A stretch of DNA of 59,651 nucleotides, from assembly GCA_903958395.1 (NCBI GenBank), contig CAJBSZ010000496.1, forward strand, positions 1 to 59,651, in the 5' to 3' direction. Below are positions 35,566 to 45,142 of this stretch, one piece after another (position 1 is the first letter of the stretch; each line of letters begins with the position of its first letter). The notes beneath the pieces are model-generated. The model worked only from the letters and a program-made list of their open reading frames with translations. It ran no database searches and was not told where the DNA came from. The position numbers and the translations under genes are program-made. The stretch is from an uncultured bacterium (GTDB taxonomy: Bacteria; Verrucomicrobiota; Kiritimatiellia; CAIKKV01; CAITUY01).

Positions 35566-37190
35566 TTATTCCTTTTTTCCGAATTCCACGAGCTTTTCAG
35601 CTCATGTACTTCCAGTGACTTGATCACGGCATCGCCTCCGGTGATCGTGATCGACTTGTTATCCAGTTCCGAGATCACGGAGTGTGTCAAAACGACTTCC
35701 CCCTCGTTGATAAATAGTTCCATCGAGCCTCGGTCAATGAGAATACGAAACTTGACGACGCCGTTTTTCAGGACGTTCGGGATGGTATATTCATCGACAC
35801 GTAACTTCTTGAGCTCCTGTGGACTTTTACCCGCGACCGCTTTCTTTTTGGCGACATTCTCCGAGCTGATGAAGTGCAGACTTTTATTGGCCGGACTATA
35901 GGTGAGCAAACTGCCGCGAAGATCGAAAACAATGTCCTTCTGACCTTTGGGCTCGAACTCAACCGACAGGTCGGCACACTCGACCCTGATATCAGCCAGC
36001 CTGGTATTGGATTCCCCCGCTCCGATATTCTTCGGTAGAGCCCAAGCCCCGGCATACAGGCTTTCGATCTCCCTGATCGGCCAGCGGTAGAGTTCCACTC
36101 GGGCCCCCGACTGTCGCAACTCCAGGGTGGCGGGGAACGAAAGTTGCTCGCTGAAAGGCATCTTCCTTCTGAAGAATGCAGCCCTGGGCAGCCAGCCGAT
36201 GATGACGGTTCGGCCATCGGGGCTATTGTTGAACGTCTGGGCGGCATTCCAATCGCCCAGTTTATCGCTTTTCATCGGCTGTTCTGATTTGAACTCCTTG
36301 CCATCAAACGAGCCGACCTCGTAATGGAAACCACCATCATGCAAGAGCCATTTCTTCCGTCCAAGGGGCTTACCGGCCTCGTTCAGAATCGGCAACTCCA
36401 CAAGGTTGACGCATTCATGGGCCCAGGGACGAACCAGTTCACTGGCCACCGTCCAGTGTTGCAAATCCTCCGAAGTGAAGAAACGGATGTGCCCCTTGCT
36501 GGTCTCGCCCATCCATAATACCGCAACCCACTTCCTGGTAGCCTCATGCCAGAAGAGCTTCGGGTCACGCTCCGTTCCCAGGGGATCCACCTCCCGGCCC
36601 TGGTTGGGAATCACCGGGCCACCGTCATTGAGCAATTGAAAGGTGCGCCCCTTGTCGGTGCTATAGGCGATGCCCTGGTAGTAGCTGGTTTCAGTAGGTC
36701 TAGCCAACACGCCGAAGTGCTCCCGCTTGTCGAGCGCGTAGGAATACATCAGCACGAGCGTTTTGGTGTCGGACACCTGCTTTCCAAGGGAATTATTATG
36801 ATCGACAACGCCCGATCCGGAAAACGGGTAGCCGTGGCCATACGGCAGGATGGCGTGGGGGAGCTGCTTCCAGTGTACCATGTCCGTGCTGACCGCATGC
36901 CCCCAAGTCATATTCCCCCACCCCTGCCCCAAAGGATTATGTTGAAAGAAAAGGTGATACTCTCCCTCGTAGTACAGTAATCCATTGGGATCGTTGATCC
37001 AGTGCTTGAGCGAGGTGAAGTGGAACTTGGGACGATAGGGCTGGTCATACTCCACATCCGTGTAACCGGGAAATGTCTGAAATTGATGTTCATCAGCGGC
37101 CAGCGCGGCACAAGCAAATGCGCTGCCCGATAATAACAACAATGCCAGTTCCCGAAAGCGTGATCGCCCTATCCATTTTGACAAAATCAT
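35562..37190 (-). CDS. GH32 fructan hydrolase, short form
   Basis: A 542-residue secreted GH32 enzyme. The ATG is supported by AAGGGG six bases upstream and by a signal peptide ending ALAA. The three GH32 signatures are intact: WINDPNG with nucleophile Asp67, ERDP with stabiliser Asp209, and HEC with acid/base Glu259. The five-bladed propeller is followed by a beta-sandwich (VKFRILIDRGSMELFINEGE). There is no extra N-terminal module. Together with the enzyme at 41777 it forms one subgroup here (YDQPxRPxFHFTS before the nucleophile motif). It would release fructose from a beta-fructan or from sucrose-type ends; endo or exo action cannot be told. It diverges from the serine-hydrolase/sulfatase fusion across a region with two operator-like sites. 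Confidence 0.94.
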   Translation of the reverse strand: MILSKWIGRSRFRELALLLLSGSAFACAALAADEHQFQTFPGYTDVEYDQPYRPKFHFTSLKHWINDPNGLLYYEGEYHLFFQHNPLGQGWGNMTWGHAVSTDMVHWKQLPHAILPYGHGYPFSGSGVVDHNNSLGKQVSDTKTLVLMYSYALDKREHFGVLARPTETSYYQGIAYSTDKGRTFQLLNDGGPVIPNQGREVDPLGTERDPKLFWHEATRKWVAVLWMGETSKGHIRFFTSEDLQHWTVASELVRPWAHECVNLVELPILNEAGKPLGRKKWLLHDGGFHYEVGSFDGKEFKSEQPMKSDKLGDWNAAQTFNNSPDGRTVIIGWLPRAAFFRRKMPFSEQLSFPATLELRQSGARVELYRWPIREIESLYAGAWALPKNIGAGESNTRLADIRVECADLSVEFEPKGQKDIVFDLRGSLLTYSPANKSLHFISSENVAKKKAVAGKSPQELKKLRVDEYTIPNVLKNGVVKFRILIDRGSMELFINEGEVVLTHSVISELDNKSITITGGDAVIKSLEVHELKSSWNSEKRNK

Positions 37191-37280
37191 GTTGGACCCC
37201 TTGTGTTATAATGCAAGATGCTCATTTCAACATAGTGAACTGGTGGTATGCATGCTTCAGATGCTATCCTATTACAGGCA

Positions 37281-37294
37281 TGTAACCGTATGCA
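37281..37294 (+). promoter_or_regulatory. LacI-type operator, site F
   Basis: TGTAACCGTATGCA, which I use as the consensus of the set. It has the central CG of LacI-family operators and partly symmetric arms. Confidence 0.8.
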
Positions 37295-37309
37295 ATTACA
37301 GTATTCGCT

Positions 37310-37315
37310 TATAAT
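37310..37315 (+). promoter_or_regulatory. Candidate -10 element for the fusion-gene operon
   Basis: TATAAT lying between sites F and G, 54 bases before the GTG at 37369. The arrangement repeats that upstream of the giant gene, but the -35 is not recognisable. Confidence 0.4.
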
Positions 37316-37341
37316 CAATGTTTGACATTGTGTCCCAATAA

Positions 37342-37355
37342 TGTAACCGTACGCA
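37342..37355 (+). promoter_or_regulatory. LacI-type operator, site G
   Basis: TGTAACCGTACGCA differs from site F at one position. It ends only 13 bases before the first possible start codon of the fusion gene. Confidence 0.78.
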
Positions 37356-37368
37356 ATCAAGAAAATAT

Positions 37369-39942
37369 GTGAAAGTTCTCCATATGGCTTTAAGTATCAG
37401 GAAAATCGTATTGTTAACAATCATCTCTGCGTCACTGCTTGCAGGATTGCCTCAGGTAGCGAACTCGAATGTCACGGGGCAAAAGAGCAATGGTCTCGCA
37501 CCGGAGGTCACAGTCCTTAACGCCAAAGATAACCTCTACACTCTTGAACATAAGCTACCCGAGTTGGAAACGCCCTTCCTGAACGTCACCCCGGAGGATA
37601 AGAATGACGGAATCCCAGTTGGAAAGCTGGGCGTTGACGGCGGCGACCGAGCGTTGATTGAAGCCTACGCCCGGCAACTGGCCAACGCGCCCAAGGATGA
37701 GACAATCAACAATGTCGACAGCATGCTCATCAGCTATCGAGGCAAATTGGTTTTTGAGTCCTACTATCGGCGGGGCCGCGCCAATTTCCCCCACTACCAG
37801 ATGTCGATCACCAAGTCGTACACCGCCGTGGCCCTGGGGCGGGCCATCCAATTGGGTTTCCTTAAGATGGAGGACCTCGACAAACCTGCGATCAGTTTCC
37901 TGAAGGAATTGAATACCGCCAAGCTCGCCCCGGGGGCTGAGAGCATCACCTTGAGTCAAGCGATGCAAATGAGTTCGGGTATCCGCCTCCCGGAGGGAAA
38001 GGCGAAGGAACTGCTAAAGAATCCGGCTCAGCTCAAGGGGCAGGGGGAAATCCAAGCCTATTTGCAACACAGCGATCCCATCCCTTCCGTTCCGCGCACA
38101 TTCAAGTATCAGGAACCGGATACCGCGATCGTCATGCAGGTACTTCAGGCGGTTGTCCCCGGCGGCGCCAAGGACTTTATCCAGAACGAGTTACTCAAAC
38201 CCATGGGCATCACCAATTATCAATGGGAAACCGCCGTCAGCGGTTTGCCCAAGTCGGCGGCGGGCAGCGCCCTGTGTTCGCGCGATATGCTGAAATTCGG
38301 GATGCTCATCCTGAACAAGGGGAAGTGGCGGGGGCAACAGCTGATTCCCGAAGCCTACATCACGCGTGCTACCAGCCCGAACGCACACAGCTACGGCACC
38401 TCCTTCTATGGGTTTTTCTGGTGGGTGGAAGATTTCAAGATCGGAGAGAAGACCTATCACAGCATCGAGGGACGGGGTGCCGGGGGGCAGTTTATTTTCA
38501 TGTTTCCTGAACTCGATCTTGTTACCGTCATCACTTCCCATGACAAAGGTATGGGCAATATGCTGGCCACACTCCCTAAGAACATCATCCCGGCGTTTGC
38601 AGATGCCGGGAAACCCAATGTCGTGATTTTCCTGGTGGACGACATGGGCTATGCGGATATCGGTCCGTTCGGCAACAAACACAAAACTCCACACCTCGAC
38701 CGCATGGCGGCTGAAGGCCTGAAGCTGACCGATTTCTATGTCACTTCTGTATGTTGCACCCCTTCACGATCGGCGCTGATGACCGGCTCCTATGCTGAGC
38801 GGATCGGCATGGGAGGAAATGTGGTGTTTCCCGCCGATAAGCGGGGGCTTAACCCGGCGGAAATTACAATTGCAGAAGTTCTCAAGAAGCGTGGGTATGC
38901 GACTGGTTGCTTCGGGAAATGGCACCTCGGTGATCAACCGGAATTCCTGCCCACCCGGCAGGGCTTTGATGAATATGAGGGCGTCCCCTACTCCAACGAC
39001 ATGTGGGAGGAAGCGGGAAAGAAGTCGCCGAAGAAACACCCGCCGTTGCCTTACCTGAAGCAGGACAAGGTGGTCGCCTTCATTCCCGATGCCGTCAGCC
39101 AGGCGGTGTTGACGGATGCTATTTCGGACGCCGCAGTGGATTTCATCAAGCGTCATGCAAAAGAACCATTCTTCGCCTATGTGCCATTTACGACGGTTCA
39201 TTACCCCTGGTTTGCAACCCCGGAGAGACTGGCCGCCGCAGGAGGAGAGGCTTTCACGGCCCAGATCACGGAGATCGACCAGTGCGTGGGACGCGTGATG
39301 GAGACCCTGAAAACCCTCGGAATCGACAAGAATACGCTGATCTTCTTTACCAATGACAATGGGGGTGGCGGAAAAACCTGCAGCACCCCGTTACGCGGCA
39401 ATAAATTCGGTCCCGATTACGAGGGGCATATGCGGATGGCTACCCTGGCCTGGTGGCCCGGCAAGATCCCGGCCGGCAAGGTGACCTCGGAAATCGGCAC
39501 CACCGCCGACCTGCTGCCGACCCTGGCCGCCCTGACCGGCGGGGAAGTCCCCAAAGACCGCATCATCGACGGCAAGGACATCAGCGGCCTTCTCCTGTAC
39601 AAGGAGGGGTATCACTCCCCTCATGACGTCCTTTACTACGGTTCCGACGGCATTCGCCAGGGCAAGTGGAAGCTGGTGCGTGTGCGCGTGAAGGGGAAAT
39701 CGAACCTCGAACTCTACAACCTCGACAAGGACATCGGCGAACAGACCAACCTGGCCCCCCAGGAGCCAGACCGGGTCAAGGCCATGGTGGCCCTGCTCAA
39801 TGAACATGTGACAAAAGTGAAGACGCATTCCCGCCCCGCCGGGTTTGTGCAGACCCCAAAGCCGATTCTCCCGCACGCAACCGGAATCCCGACCCTAGCC
39901 GAATACCGCAAGCAAATCACCAAGTCCGCAGGACAACCATGA
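37369..39942 (+). CDS. Serine hydrolase (beta-lactamase fold) / sulfatase fusion
   Basis: One continuous 857-residue protein with two enzymes. After a signal peptide (ending near VANS), residues about 85-405 are a class C beta-lactamase-like serine hydrolase resembling 6-aminohexanoate-dimer hydrolase and esterases. SITK gives nucleophile Ser146 and Lys149, and Tyr247 lies in YQEPD. Residues about 413-857 are an S1 sulfatase: FLVDDMGYADIG metal site, CTPSR with Cys463 for formylglycine, GKWHLGD, FFTNDNGGGG. The join comes at ADAGKPNVV, exactly where a free sulfatase would begin after its signal peptide. Translation starts at GTG 37369 or ATG 37384; neither has a strong ribosome site. The stop overlaps the next GH32 start by 4 bases. 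It may remove an acyl ester and a sulfate from one substrate, which is inference. Confidence 0.88.
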   Translation: MKVLHMALSIRKIVLLTIISASLLAGLPQVANSNVTGQKSNGLAPEVTVLNAKDNLYTLEHKLPELETPFLNVTPEDKNDGIPVGKLGVDGGDRALIEAYARQLANAPKDETINNVDSMLISYRGKLVFESYYRRGRANFPHYQMSITKSYTAVALGRAIQLGFLKMEDLDKPAISFLKELNTAKLAPGAESITLSQAMQMSSGIRLPEGKAKELLKNPAQLKGQGEIQAYLQHSDPIPSVPRTFKYQEPDTAIVMQVLQAVVPGGAKDFIQNELLKPMGITNYQWETAVSGLPKSAAGSALCSRDMLKFGMLILNKGKWRGQQLIPEAYITRATSPNAHSYGTSFYGFFWWVEDFKIGEKTYHSIEGRGAGGQFIFMFPELDLVTVITSHDKGMGNMLATLPKNIIPAFADAGKPNVVIFLVDDMGYADIGPFGNKHKTPHLDRMAAEGLKLTDFYVTSVCCTPSRSALMTGSYAERIGMGGNVVFPADKRGLNPAEITIAEVLKKRGYATGCFGKWHLGDQPEFLPTRQGFDEYEGVPYSNDMWEEAGKKSPKKHPPLPYLKQDKVVAFIPDAVSQAVLTDAISDAAVDFIKRHAKEPFFAYVPFTTVHYPWFATPERLAAAGGEAFTAQITEIDQCVGRVMETLKTLGIDKNTLIFFTNDNGGGGKTCSTPLRGNKFGPDYEGHMRMATLAWWPGKIPAGKVTSEIGTTADLLPTLAALTGGEVPKDRIIDGKDISGLLLYKEGYHSPHDVLYYGSDGIRQGKWKLVRVRVKGKSNLELYNLDKDIGEQTNLAPQEPDRVKAMVALLNEHVTKVKTHSRPAGFVQTPKPILPHATGIPTLAEYRKQITKSAGQP

Positions 39943-41759
39943 ATGGAAACACCGGACATTCGCTGGCAAAAAGGCTCCTTATCAGCACGCTGAGCGGCCT
40001 GGGGTTAATCTTAGCGGCGCAGGCGGAGCTTCCGACTCCCGTGAAGTTGGACATAACCGGCAAATATTTGCTCCTGCCGGTGAGGTGTCCCGGCAAGGAT
40101 ATCAAGGCGAATGTTGTGCGGGTGGAAATCGATGGCGTTGTTGCGTATCAATTCGGAGTTTTCCTTGCGCCAACAGCAGAGACCGTCGATGCGTGGGGTT
40201 GCCTCGACATCAGTGAATATGCGGGCAGGAAAGCCGTGATCAGCATGGCAAGCGGGCCGGCAGAAAACTTTCAGGCCGCCTCCGCAATGATCACCTGTTC
40301 GGATACGATTAAATCCACCGTCCCGATTTACGCGGAGAAAGGCCGGCCCCAATTTCACTTCAGCCAGCGCGTCGGGTGGAACAACGATCCCAACGGCATG
40401 GTTTATTCCGACGGACTTTATCACCTTTCCTGGCAGTGCAACCCGATGATCGCCGCCTTTGCCAACATGTTTTGGGGCCATGCCGTCAGCAGGGACTTGG
40501 TGCATTGGGAGGAGATGCCACTTATTTTACGAACCATGGGCAAGGGCAAGGGCGGCAAGGTGTCGCCTGATACTCATCCGGCGATGGTGATGGGTCAGGC
40601 GTTTTCGGGCGGTGCCGCCGTGGACCGGAACAACACTTTGGGCAAACAAACGGGGAACACCAAGACGCTGATTCTGTGCGTGACCGACACCGGCGGCGGG
40701 CTGGGTGGCGATAAGGGCAAGGTCGGCGAAGCGCTGGCCTATTCTACAGACAACGGAAAAACCTACAAGCTGCTCCGGGATTACAACCCGATTATTTCCC
40801 ATGAAGGCCGGGACCCGAAATTGTTTTGGCATGAGCCAAGCAAGTGCTGGTGCGTGGTCGTCTATAATGGCGGACATTCCGCGCCGCCGCCGGTGGGCTG
40901 GATCGGCAAAATGGAGTTCTACTCCAGCAAAGACCTCAAAACCTGGACCAAGGAAAGCGAAACGGACGAGATTTTCCACGAGTGCCCCGAGTTTGTGGAG
41001 CTGCCGGTGGATGGAAATCAAAAAAACAAAAAGTGGCTGCTCTTTGACGCGACTCCGAAATACCAGATCGGCTCGTTTGATGGCAAACTCTTCAAGCCGG
41101 ACTACACCGGGACTCGCCAGTGCATCGGGGGCGAAGTCAAGGCCGCCCAGTGTTTCAGCGACGCTCCCGATGGCCGGGCCATTGCGATGCTCTGGGCCAG
41201 GACCGCTCAAAAAGACAAACATACGCCCTTCAACCAGGGATTCACGCTCCCTCTGGAACTGACCTTGGAAACCGCTACCGATGGCGTCCGATGTTACGCC
41301 AATCCGGTTCCGGAACTGAAAGCCCTGCGCGGGAACGAAATCCTGTCAGTCAAACAAAAGAAGGTCGCCGAAGGCGAATCGGGATTGCAGTTCAACACTC
41401 CAGCGGAGTTGGCGGAGATCGACATGACCCTCGATTACAGTAGCGGAAAGAAACCGGCTTCGATTGAGATTATATTGGCTGACATGAAGTTCACCTATGA
41501 TTTGGCAACAAAGGAACTGGCGGGCCCAAGGGGGAAACTGACCTCTTATGACAAGGAGGACGGAAAACTCGACCTGCATCTCTTTGTTGACCGGCCGACT
41601 GTCGAAGTCTTCGCCGAGCATGGAGCGGTGTATATGCTGAGCAACCGGGCCAATCATGGGGCGCCGCTCGATCAACTGAAGCTCCGGATCACCGGGGGAG
41701 ACGCAACCATCGAAAGCCTGAAGGCGTACCAGCTGAAATCCATTTGGCCAAAGCGCTAG
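39939..41759 (+). CDS. GH32 fructan hydrolase with N-terminal module
   Basis: A 606-residue secreted enzyme, signal peptide ending AAQA. Residues about 38-125 form a beta-rich module (GKYLLLPVRC ... DAWGCLDISEYAGRKAVIS) shared with the GH32 enzymes at 43439 and 47042. The GH32 propeller has WNNDPNG with nucleophile Asp150, GRDPKLFWHEP with Asp292, and FHECPE with acid/base Glu348. A C-terminal sandwich follows (LHLFVDRPTVEVFAEHG). An insertion around residues 195-215 (TMGKGKGGKVSPDTHP) and another rich in Gly follow the first blades. The start overlaps the preceding stop by 4 bases. Expected to act on beta-fructosidic bonds outside the cytoplasm; linkage preference unknown. Confidence 0.94.
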   Translation: MNGNTGHSLAKRLLISTLSGLGLILAAQAELPTPVKLDITGKYLLLPVRCPGKDIKANVVRVEIDGVVAYQFGVFLAPTAETVDAWGCLDISEYAGRKAVISMASGPAENFQAASAMITCSDTIKSTVPIYAEKGRPQFHFSQRVGWNNDPNGMVYSDGLYHLSWQCNPMIAAFANMFWGHAVSRDLVHWEEMPLILRTMGKGKGGKVSPDTHPAMVMGQAFSGGAAVDRNNTLGKQTGNTKTLILCVTDTGGGLGGDKGKVGEALAYSTDNGKTYKLLRDYNPIISHEGRDPKLFWHEPSKCWCVVVYNGGHSAPPPVGWIGKMEFYSSKDLKTWTKESETDEIFHECPEFVELPVDGNQKNKKWLLFDATPKYQIGSFDGKLFKPDYTGTRQCIGGEVKAAQCFSDAPDGRAIAMLWARTAQKDKHTPFNQGFTLPLELTLETATDGVRCYANPVPELKALRGNEILSVKQKKVAEGESGLQFNTPAELAEIDMTLDYSSGKKPASIEIILADMKFTYDLATKELAGPRGKLTSYDKEDGKLDLHLFVDRPTVEVFAEHGAVYMLSNRANHGAPLDQLKLRITGGDATIESLKAYQLKSIWPKR

Positions 41760-41776
41760 TTCAAACCGGAGTCATT

Positions 41777-43405
41777 ATGAAAACGTCATGGATCTGCTTG
41801 TTGATCGCCCTGTCCGCCGCCCCCGCATTCGCCAAAGCCCCTCCCGTGCTCGCGGACGAATGGTCGACCTTCCCGCTGTATGCGAGCGTCGGTTATGACC
41901 AGCCCCTGCGGCCCCAGTTCCATTTCACCTCGCGCATGGGGTGGCTGAACGACCCGAACGGCATGGTCTATTATGACGGCGAATGGCACATGTGCTTTCA
42001 GCACTTCGCCAAAGGCAATGCCAGCGGGCCCAAATCCTGGGGTCATGCCGTAAGTACAGATCTGGTGCATTGGACACAATTACCCCATGCGATCAACCCC
42101 TACCCCAACGTGAAGTGGGACAAGGGCGCAAATCACGCCATCTGGTCAGGATCCGCCGTCGTGGACGAGTTGAATGCCCTTGGAAAACAGACGAATGAGG
42201 TGAAGACCCTTTTCGCCATCTACACGGCCACCCATGCGGGCGAGGACAAGAAGGCCGCCTTTTTCCAGGCAGGAGCTTACAGCACCGACAAGGGACGCAC
42301 TTGGACCAAGATCAACGGCGGCAGGCCGATCATCGACCATCTGGAGGGTTTCGATCCGGGCCAACGCGACCCGTACGTATTCTTCCATGAACCGACCAAA
42401 TCCTATGTGCTGATCATGGAAATTGGCGGCCCGAATCATGCCGTGCGTCTCTGGCGCTCCACCGATTTGATGAATTGGCAAGTCCTGCAAGACATTCCCA
42501 ACAAGTCAGCCGAGTGCATCGGCATGTTTTCAGTTCCCCTCGATGGCAACCCCAACAACAAGAAATGGGTGATCACCAATGCCGGCACAGGTTATGAGGT
42601 CGGCGACTTCGACGGCACAAAATGGACGGGCCTCGGGGATAAGGACAAGGACGGACGTCCGCTCAGGTTTGAATCAGGCGACTGCTACTATGCGGCACAA
42701 GTATTCAACCAGGCGCCGGACCACCGCGTGGTTCATGTCGGCTGGCTACGAAGTGCGGCGGCGGGGTACAGTCCCTTCACCGAGGCTGGAATGCCCTTTA
42801 CGCAGCAACTATCCATACCGGCGGAAATCACCTTGCGCACCACGCCTGACGGAATCCGTATGGTCCGTAACCCAGTCAGGGAAATCGAGTTGCTCTACGC
42901 CAGGACGGACAAATTTGAGAATATCCCGGCAAAAGAGCTGAACACGAAACTCGCGGCACTGAGCCCTGAATTGATTGATATGTCTGTCGAGTTTGCCCCT
43001 GCCGGGAATTTCACTCTGAATGTCCGCGGGTTGAAAATCAACTTCGCCGATACGAAACATGAATTCAATTTTACCAATGCAGCCCGGGTGGCGGGTGAAA
43101 AGGCTGGCTTACTCACTCTGCCCGTCGCCAAGCAGCACCCCTATAGAGACACCGGCTTCAGGGCAATTCCCGCTCCGGCTGTGAACGGCAAGGTCAAATT
43201 GCGCGTTCTGGTGGATCGGGCATCCCTGGAACTGTTCGTCAACGACGGTCAGGCGGCGGCAAGCTTCGTGGTCGTACCCAAGCCTGATAACAGGATCATT
43301 CTGATCGAGGGTAACGATGGCCAGAAGTTCAATGCGATGACCGTGCATGAGCTGAAGTCGGCGTGGCAAAAAAGTAAGCGGTTTCGTCATCGGGGAAAAA
43401 ACTGA
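41777..43405 (+). CDS. GH32 fructan hydrolase, short form
   Basis: A secreted enzyme of about 542 residues. The ATG at 41777 is chosen: GGAG lies about 7 bases upstream and a signal peptide follows (MKTSWICLLIALSAAPAFA). The longer frame from 41744 would use TTG inside the previous gene. Motifs WLNDPNG (nucleophile Asp59), QRDPYVFFHEP (Asp198) and ECIGMF (acid/base Glu246) are intact, and the C-terminal sandwich has LRVLVDRASLELFVNDGQ. It lacks the N-terminal module and is closest in style to the enzyme at 35562. It sits between two module-bearing GH32 genes, so the two subgroups alternate. The C-terminus is unusually basic (KSKRFRHRGKN). Confidence 0.94.
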   Translation: MKTSWICLLIALSAAPAFAKAPPVLADEWSTFPLYASVGYDQPLRPQFHFTSRMGWLNDPNGMVYYDGEWHMCFQHFAKGNASGPKSWGHAVSTDLVHWTQLPHAINPYPNVKWDKGANHAIWSGSAVVDELNALGKQTNEVKTLFAIYTATHAGEDKKAAFFQAGAYSTDKGRTWTKINGGRPIIDHLEGFDPGQRDPYVFFHEPTKSYVLIMEIGGPNHAVRLWRSTDLMNWQVLQDIPNKSAECIGMFSVPLDGNPNNKKWVITNAGTGYEVGDFDGTKWTGLGDKDKDGRPLRFESGDCYYAAQVFNQAPDHRVVHVGWLRSAAAGYSPFTEAGMPFTQQLSIPAEITLRTTPDGIRMVRNPVREIELLYARTDKFENIPAKELNTKLAALSPELIDMSVEFAPAGNFTLNVRGLKINFADTKHEFNFTNAARVAGEKAGLLTLPVAKQHPYRDTGFRAIPAPAVNGKVKLRVLVDRASLELFVNDGQAAASFVVVPKPDNRIILIEGNDGQKFNAMTVHELKSAWQKSKRFRHRGKN

Positions 43406-43438
43406 ACGCATCAGGGTAAAAAGGGAAAGGAACATGGC

Positions 43439-45130
43439 ATGAAGAGTGGTTTGAAGTTGTTGGCGAGTGTCCTGGCGGTGTCGCTGCTGCAGTCGACCGC
43501 ACATGCGGACCTGAAGACGCGTGAGATCGAGATCAAGCACAAGATGTTGCTGGTTCCTGTTTCTGACAAGCCGGCTACGCCAGGCGCGAAGAAGAAGGAC
43601 CGGGGCACAATGCTGGAGATCAGGGTGGGTGAGACGCTGGTGCATAAGCTCAACGTCGTGCTGGCTGACTCGAAAGAGGATGTGGCCTGGTGGGGTTATC
43701 TGGAGATGGACGAGTATGTCGGCAAGACGGCCAAGCTGAGCTCGAATCTCGATCCGGAGTCGAAAGGACTCGATTTGATAGAGGCCTCGGATACAATTCG
43801 CAATCCGGAACCGTTATACAAGGAAGAGCTTCGTCCGCGGTTCCATTTCATGCAGAAACAGGGCTGGAATAATGACCCTAACGGCATGGTGTATTTCGAC
43901 GGGGAGTACCATCTGTTCTGGCAGTGCGGACCTCTGAGCAAAACGTGGGCGAACATGTATTGGGGCCATGCGGTCAGCAAAGACATGATTCATTGGGAAG
44001 AACTTCCCCGCGCCATGCGTCCTTTTGGCGGAAAAAACACCAACAGACATCCTTCGATGGCCGTGGACTGTTGTTTCTCAGGCAGTGCGAATATTGATGA
44101 TAACAATATCCTCGGCGTTCAAAAGGGTGACGTCAAGACCATGGTAGCCGCCTACACCGATACGGGATGCGGCGAGGTGCTGGCCTATTCAACCGACAGG
44201 GGGCGGAACTGGGTGTACGATCAGAAGATGAATCCTGTCATCAAGCATGGCGGGCGTGATCCCAAGCTGATCTGGTATGAGCCCGGGAAACACTGGGTGA
44301 TAGCGGTCTATGACGAGAAAAAAGGTCAGGACGGCAAGCCTGAACGAAATATTGCGATTTACAACAGTATTGATCTGAAGCAATGGACGCTTACGGATAA
44401 TGTTCCAGGCTTCTTTGAATGTCCGGAATTGTTTGAGCTAGCGGTCGATGGCTCGATAGAAAATGGGCGCTGGGTACTGATGGGAGCCAATGCGGAGTAT
44501 GTGGTCGGCAAATTCGACGGCATGAAGTTTACGCCGGAGCATGCAGGTAAATACAAAGTATTTTCCGGACCGATATATGCGGGGCAGTGTTTCAGCCGCG
44601 CGCCGGGCGGACGGGTGATCTACATTGGCTGGGCCAGGATTAATATTCCAATGCCTGCCACCTTCACTCAGGGGTATACGCTACCCATTGAGTTTACGCT
44701 GAAGACCACCAAGGACGGCATACGCATGTTTGCCAATCCGGTCAAGGAACTGGATCAACTCCGCGATAAGGCCCTCGTTGATCTTTCGGGCGAAACGGCT
44801 GCGCAGGGCTGCACCGTCGATGCCCCGGACCAGGAATATGACATTCTTCTGACGCTCAAGAAGACCGGCGACAACGGTGGCTGCGCAATGAGTCTCGGTG
44901 GGCAGAAGGTCAAATTGCCGGCACTGACTGGCGATTCGATGAATGTCCGCGTGCTCGTTGACCGCACCACGGTCGAGGTCGTCGAAGGCGATGGCGCCAT
45001 GTTCAAGCTTGAGCCGCGCCAGGGGACAATGGGCAAGCCGATCGGCAAAATCGAGATCAAGCCCGACGCCGGCGTGGTGGTCGAGAAAATCCAAATCTAC
45101 AAGATGAAGTCGGCCTTACCCGGGGCGTAA
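43439..45130 (+). CDS. GH32 fructan hydrolase with N-terminal module
   Basis: A 563-residue secreted enzyme with an AAAGGAA ribosome site just upstream and a signal peptide ending AHA. Residues about 25-115 carry the shared module (KMLLVPV, then DVAWWGYLEMDEYVGKTAKL). GH32 motifs: GWNNDPNG with nucleophile Asp146, GRDPKLIWYEPG with Asp274, FFECPE with acid/base Glu327. The C-terminal sandwich contains VRVLVDRTTVEVVEGDG. It starts 33 bases after the previous gene and is followed by an inverted-repeat element before the next. It is likely an exported beta-fructosidase; the alternative is a levanase- or inulinase-type endo enzyme. Confidence 0.94.
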   Translation: MKSGLKLLASVLAVSLLQSTAHADLKTREIEIKHKMLLVPVSDKPATPGAKKKDRGTMLEIRVGETLVHKLNVVLADSKEDVAWWGYLEMDEYVGKTAKLSSNLDPESKGLDLIEASDTIRNPEPLYKEELRPRFHFMQKQGWNNDPNGMVYFDGEYHLFWQCGPLSKTWANMYWGHAVSKDMIHWEELPRAMRPFGGKNTNRHPSMAVDCCFSGSANIDDNNILGVQKGDVKTMVAAYTDTGCGEVLAYSTDRGRNWVYDQKMNPVIKHGGRDPKLIWYEPGKHWVIAVYDEKKGQDGKPERNIAIYNSIDLKQWTLTDNVPGFFECPELFELAVDGSIENGRWVLMGANAEYVVGKFDGMKFTPEHAGKYKVFSGPIYAGQCFSRAPGGRVIYIGWARINIPMPATFTQGYTLPIEFTLKTTKDGIRMFANPVKELDQLRDKALVDLSGETAAQGCTVDAPDQEYDILLTLKKTGDNGGCAMSLGGQKVKLPALTGDSMNVRVLVDRTTVEVVEGDGAMFKLEPRQGTMGKPIGKIEIKPDAGVVVEKIQIYKMKSALPGA

Positions 45131-45142
45131 GAATCTACTTAT

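Larger units (their letters stand above)
37191..37368. promoter_or_regulatory. Divergent control region, GH32 / serine hydrolase-sulfatase fusion
   Basis: This region of about 180 bases contains operator-like sites F and G, centred 61 bases apart, with a TATAAT between them on the plus strand. A repressor on F would cover the -35 area and one on G would lie just downstream of the start of transcription. No clear -35 hexamer is seen. Confidence 0.65.

Noticed and set aside
41744-41776. Upstream TTG start for the GH32 gene at 41777
   Set aside because: It would overlap the previous gene and place a polar extension before a good signal peptide; the ATG at 41777 has a GGAG site.
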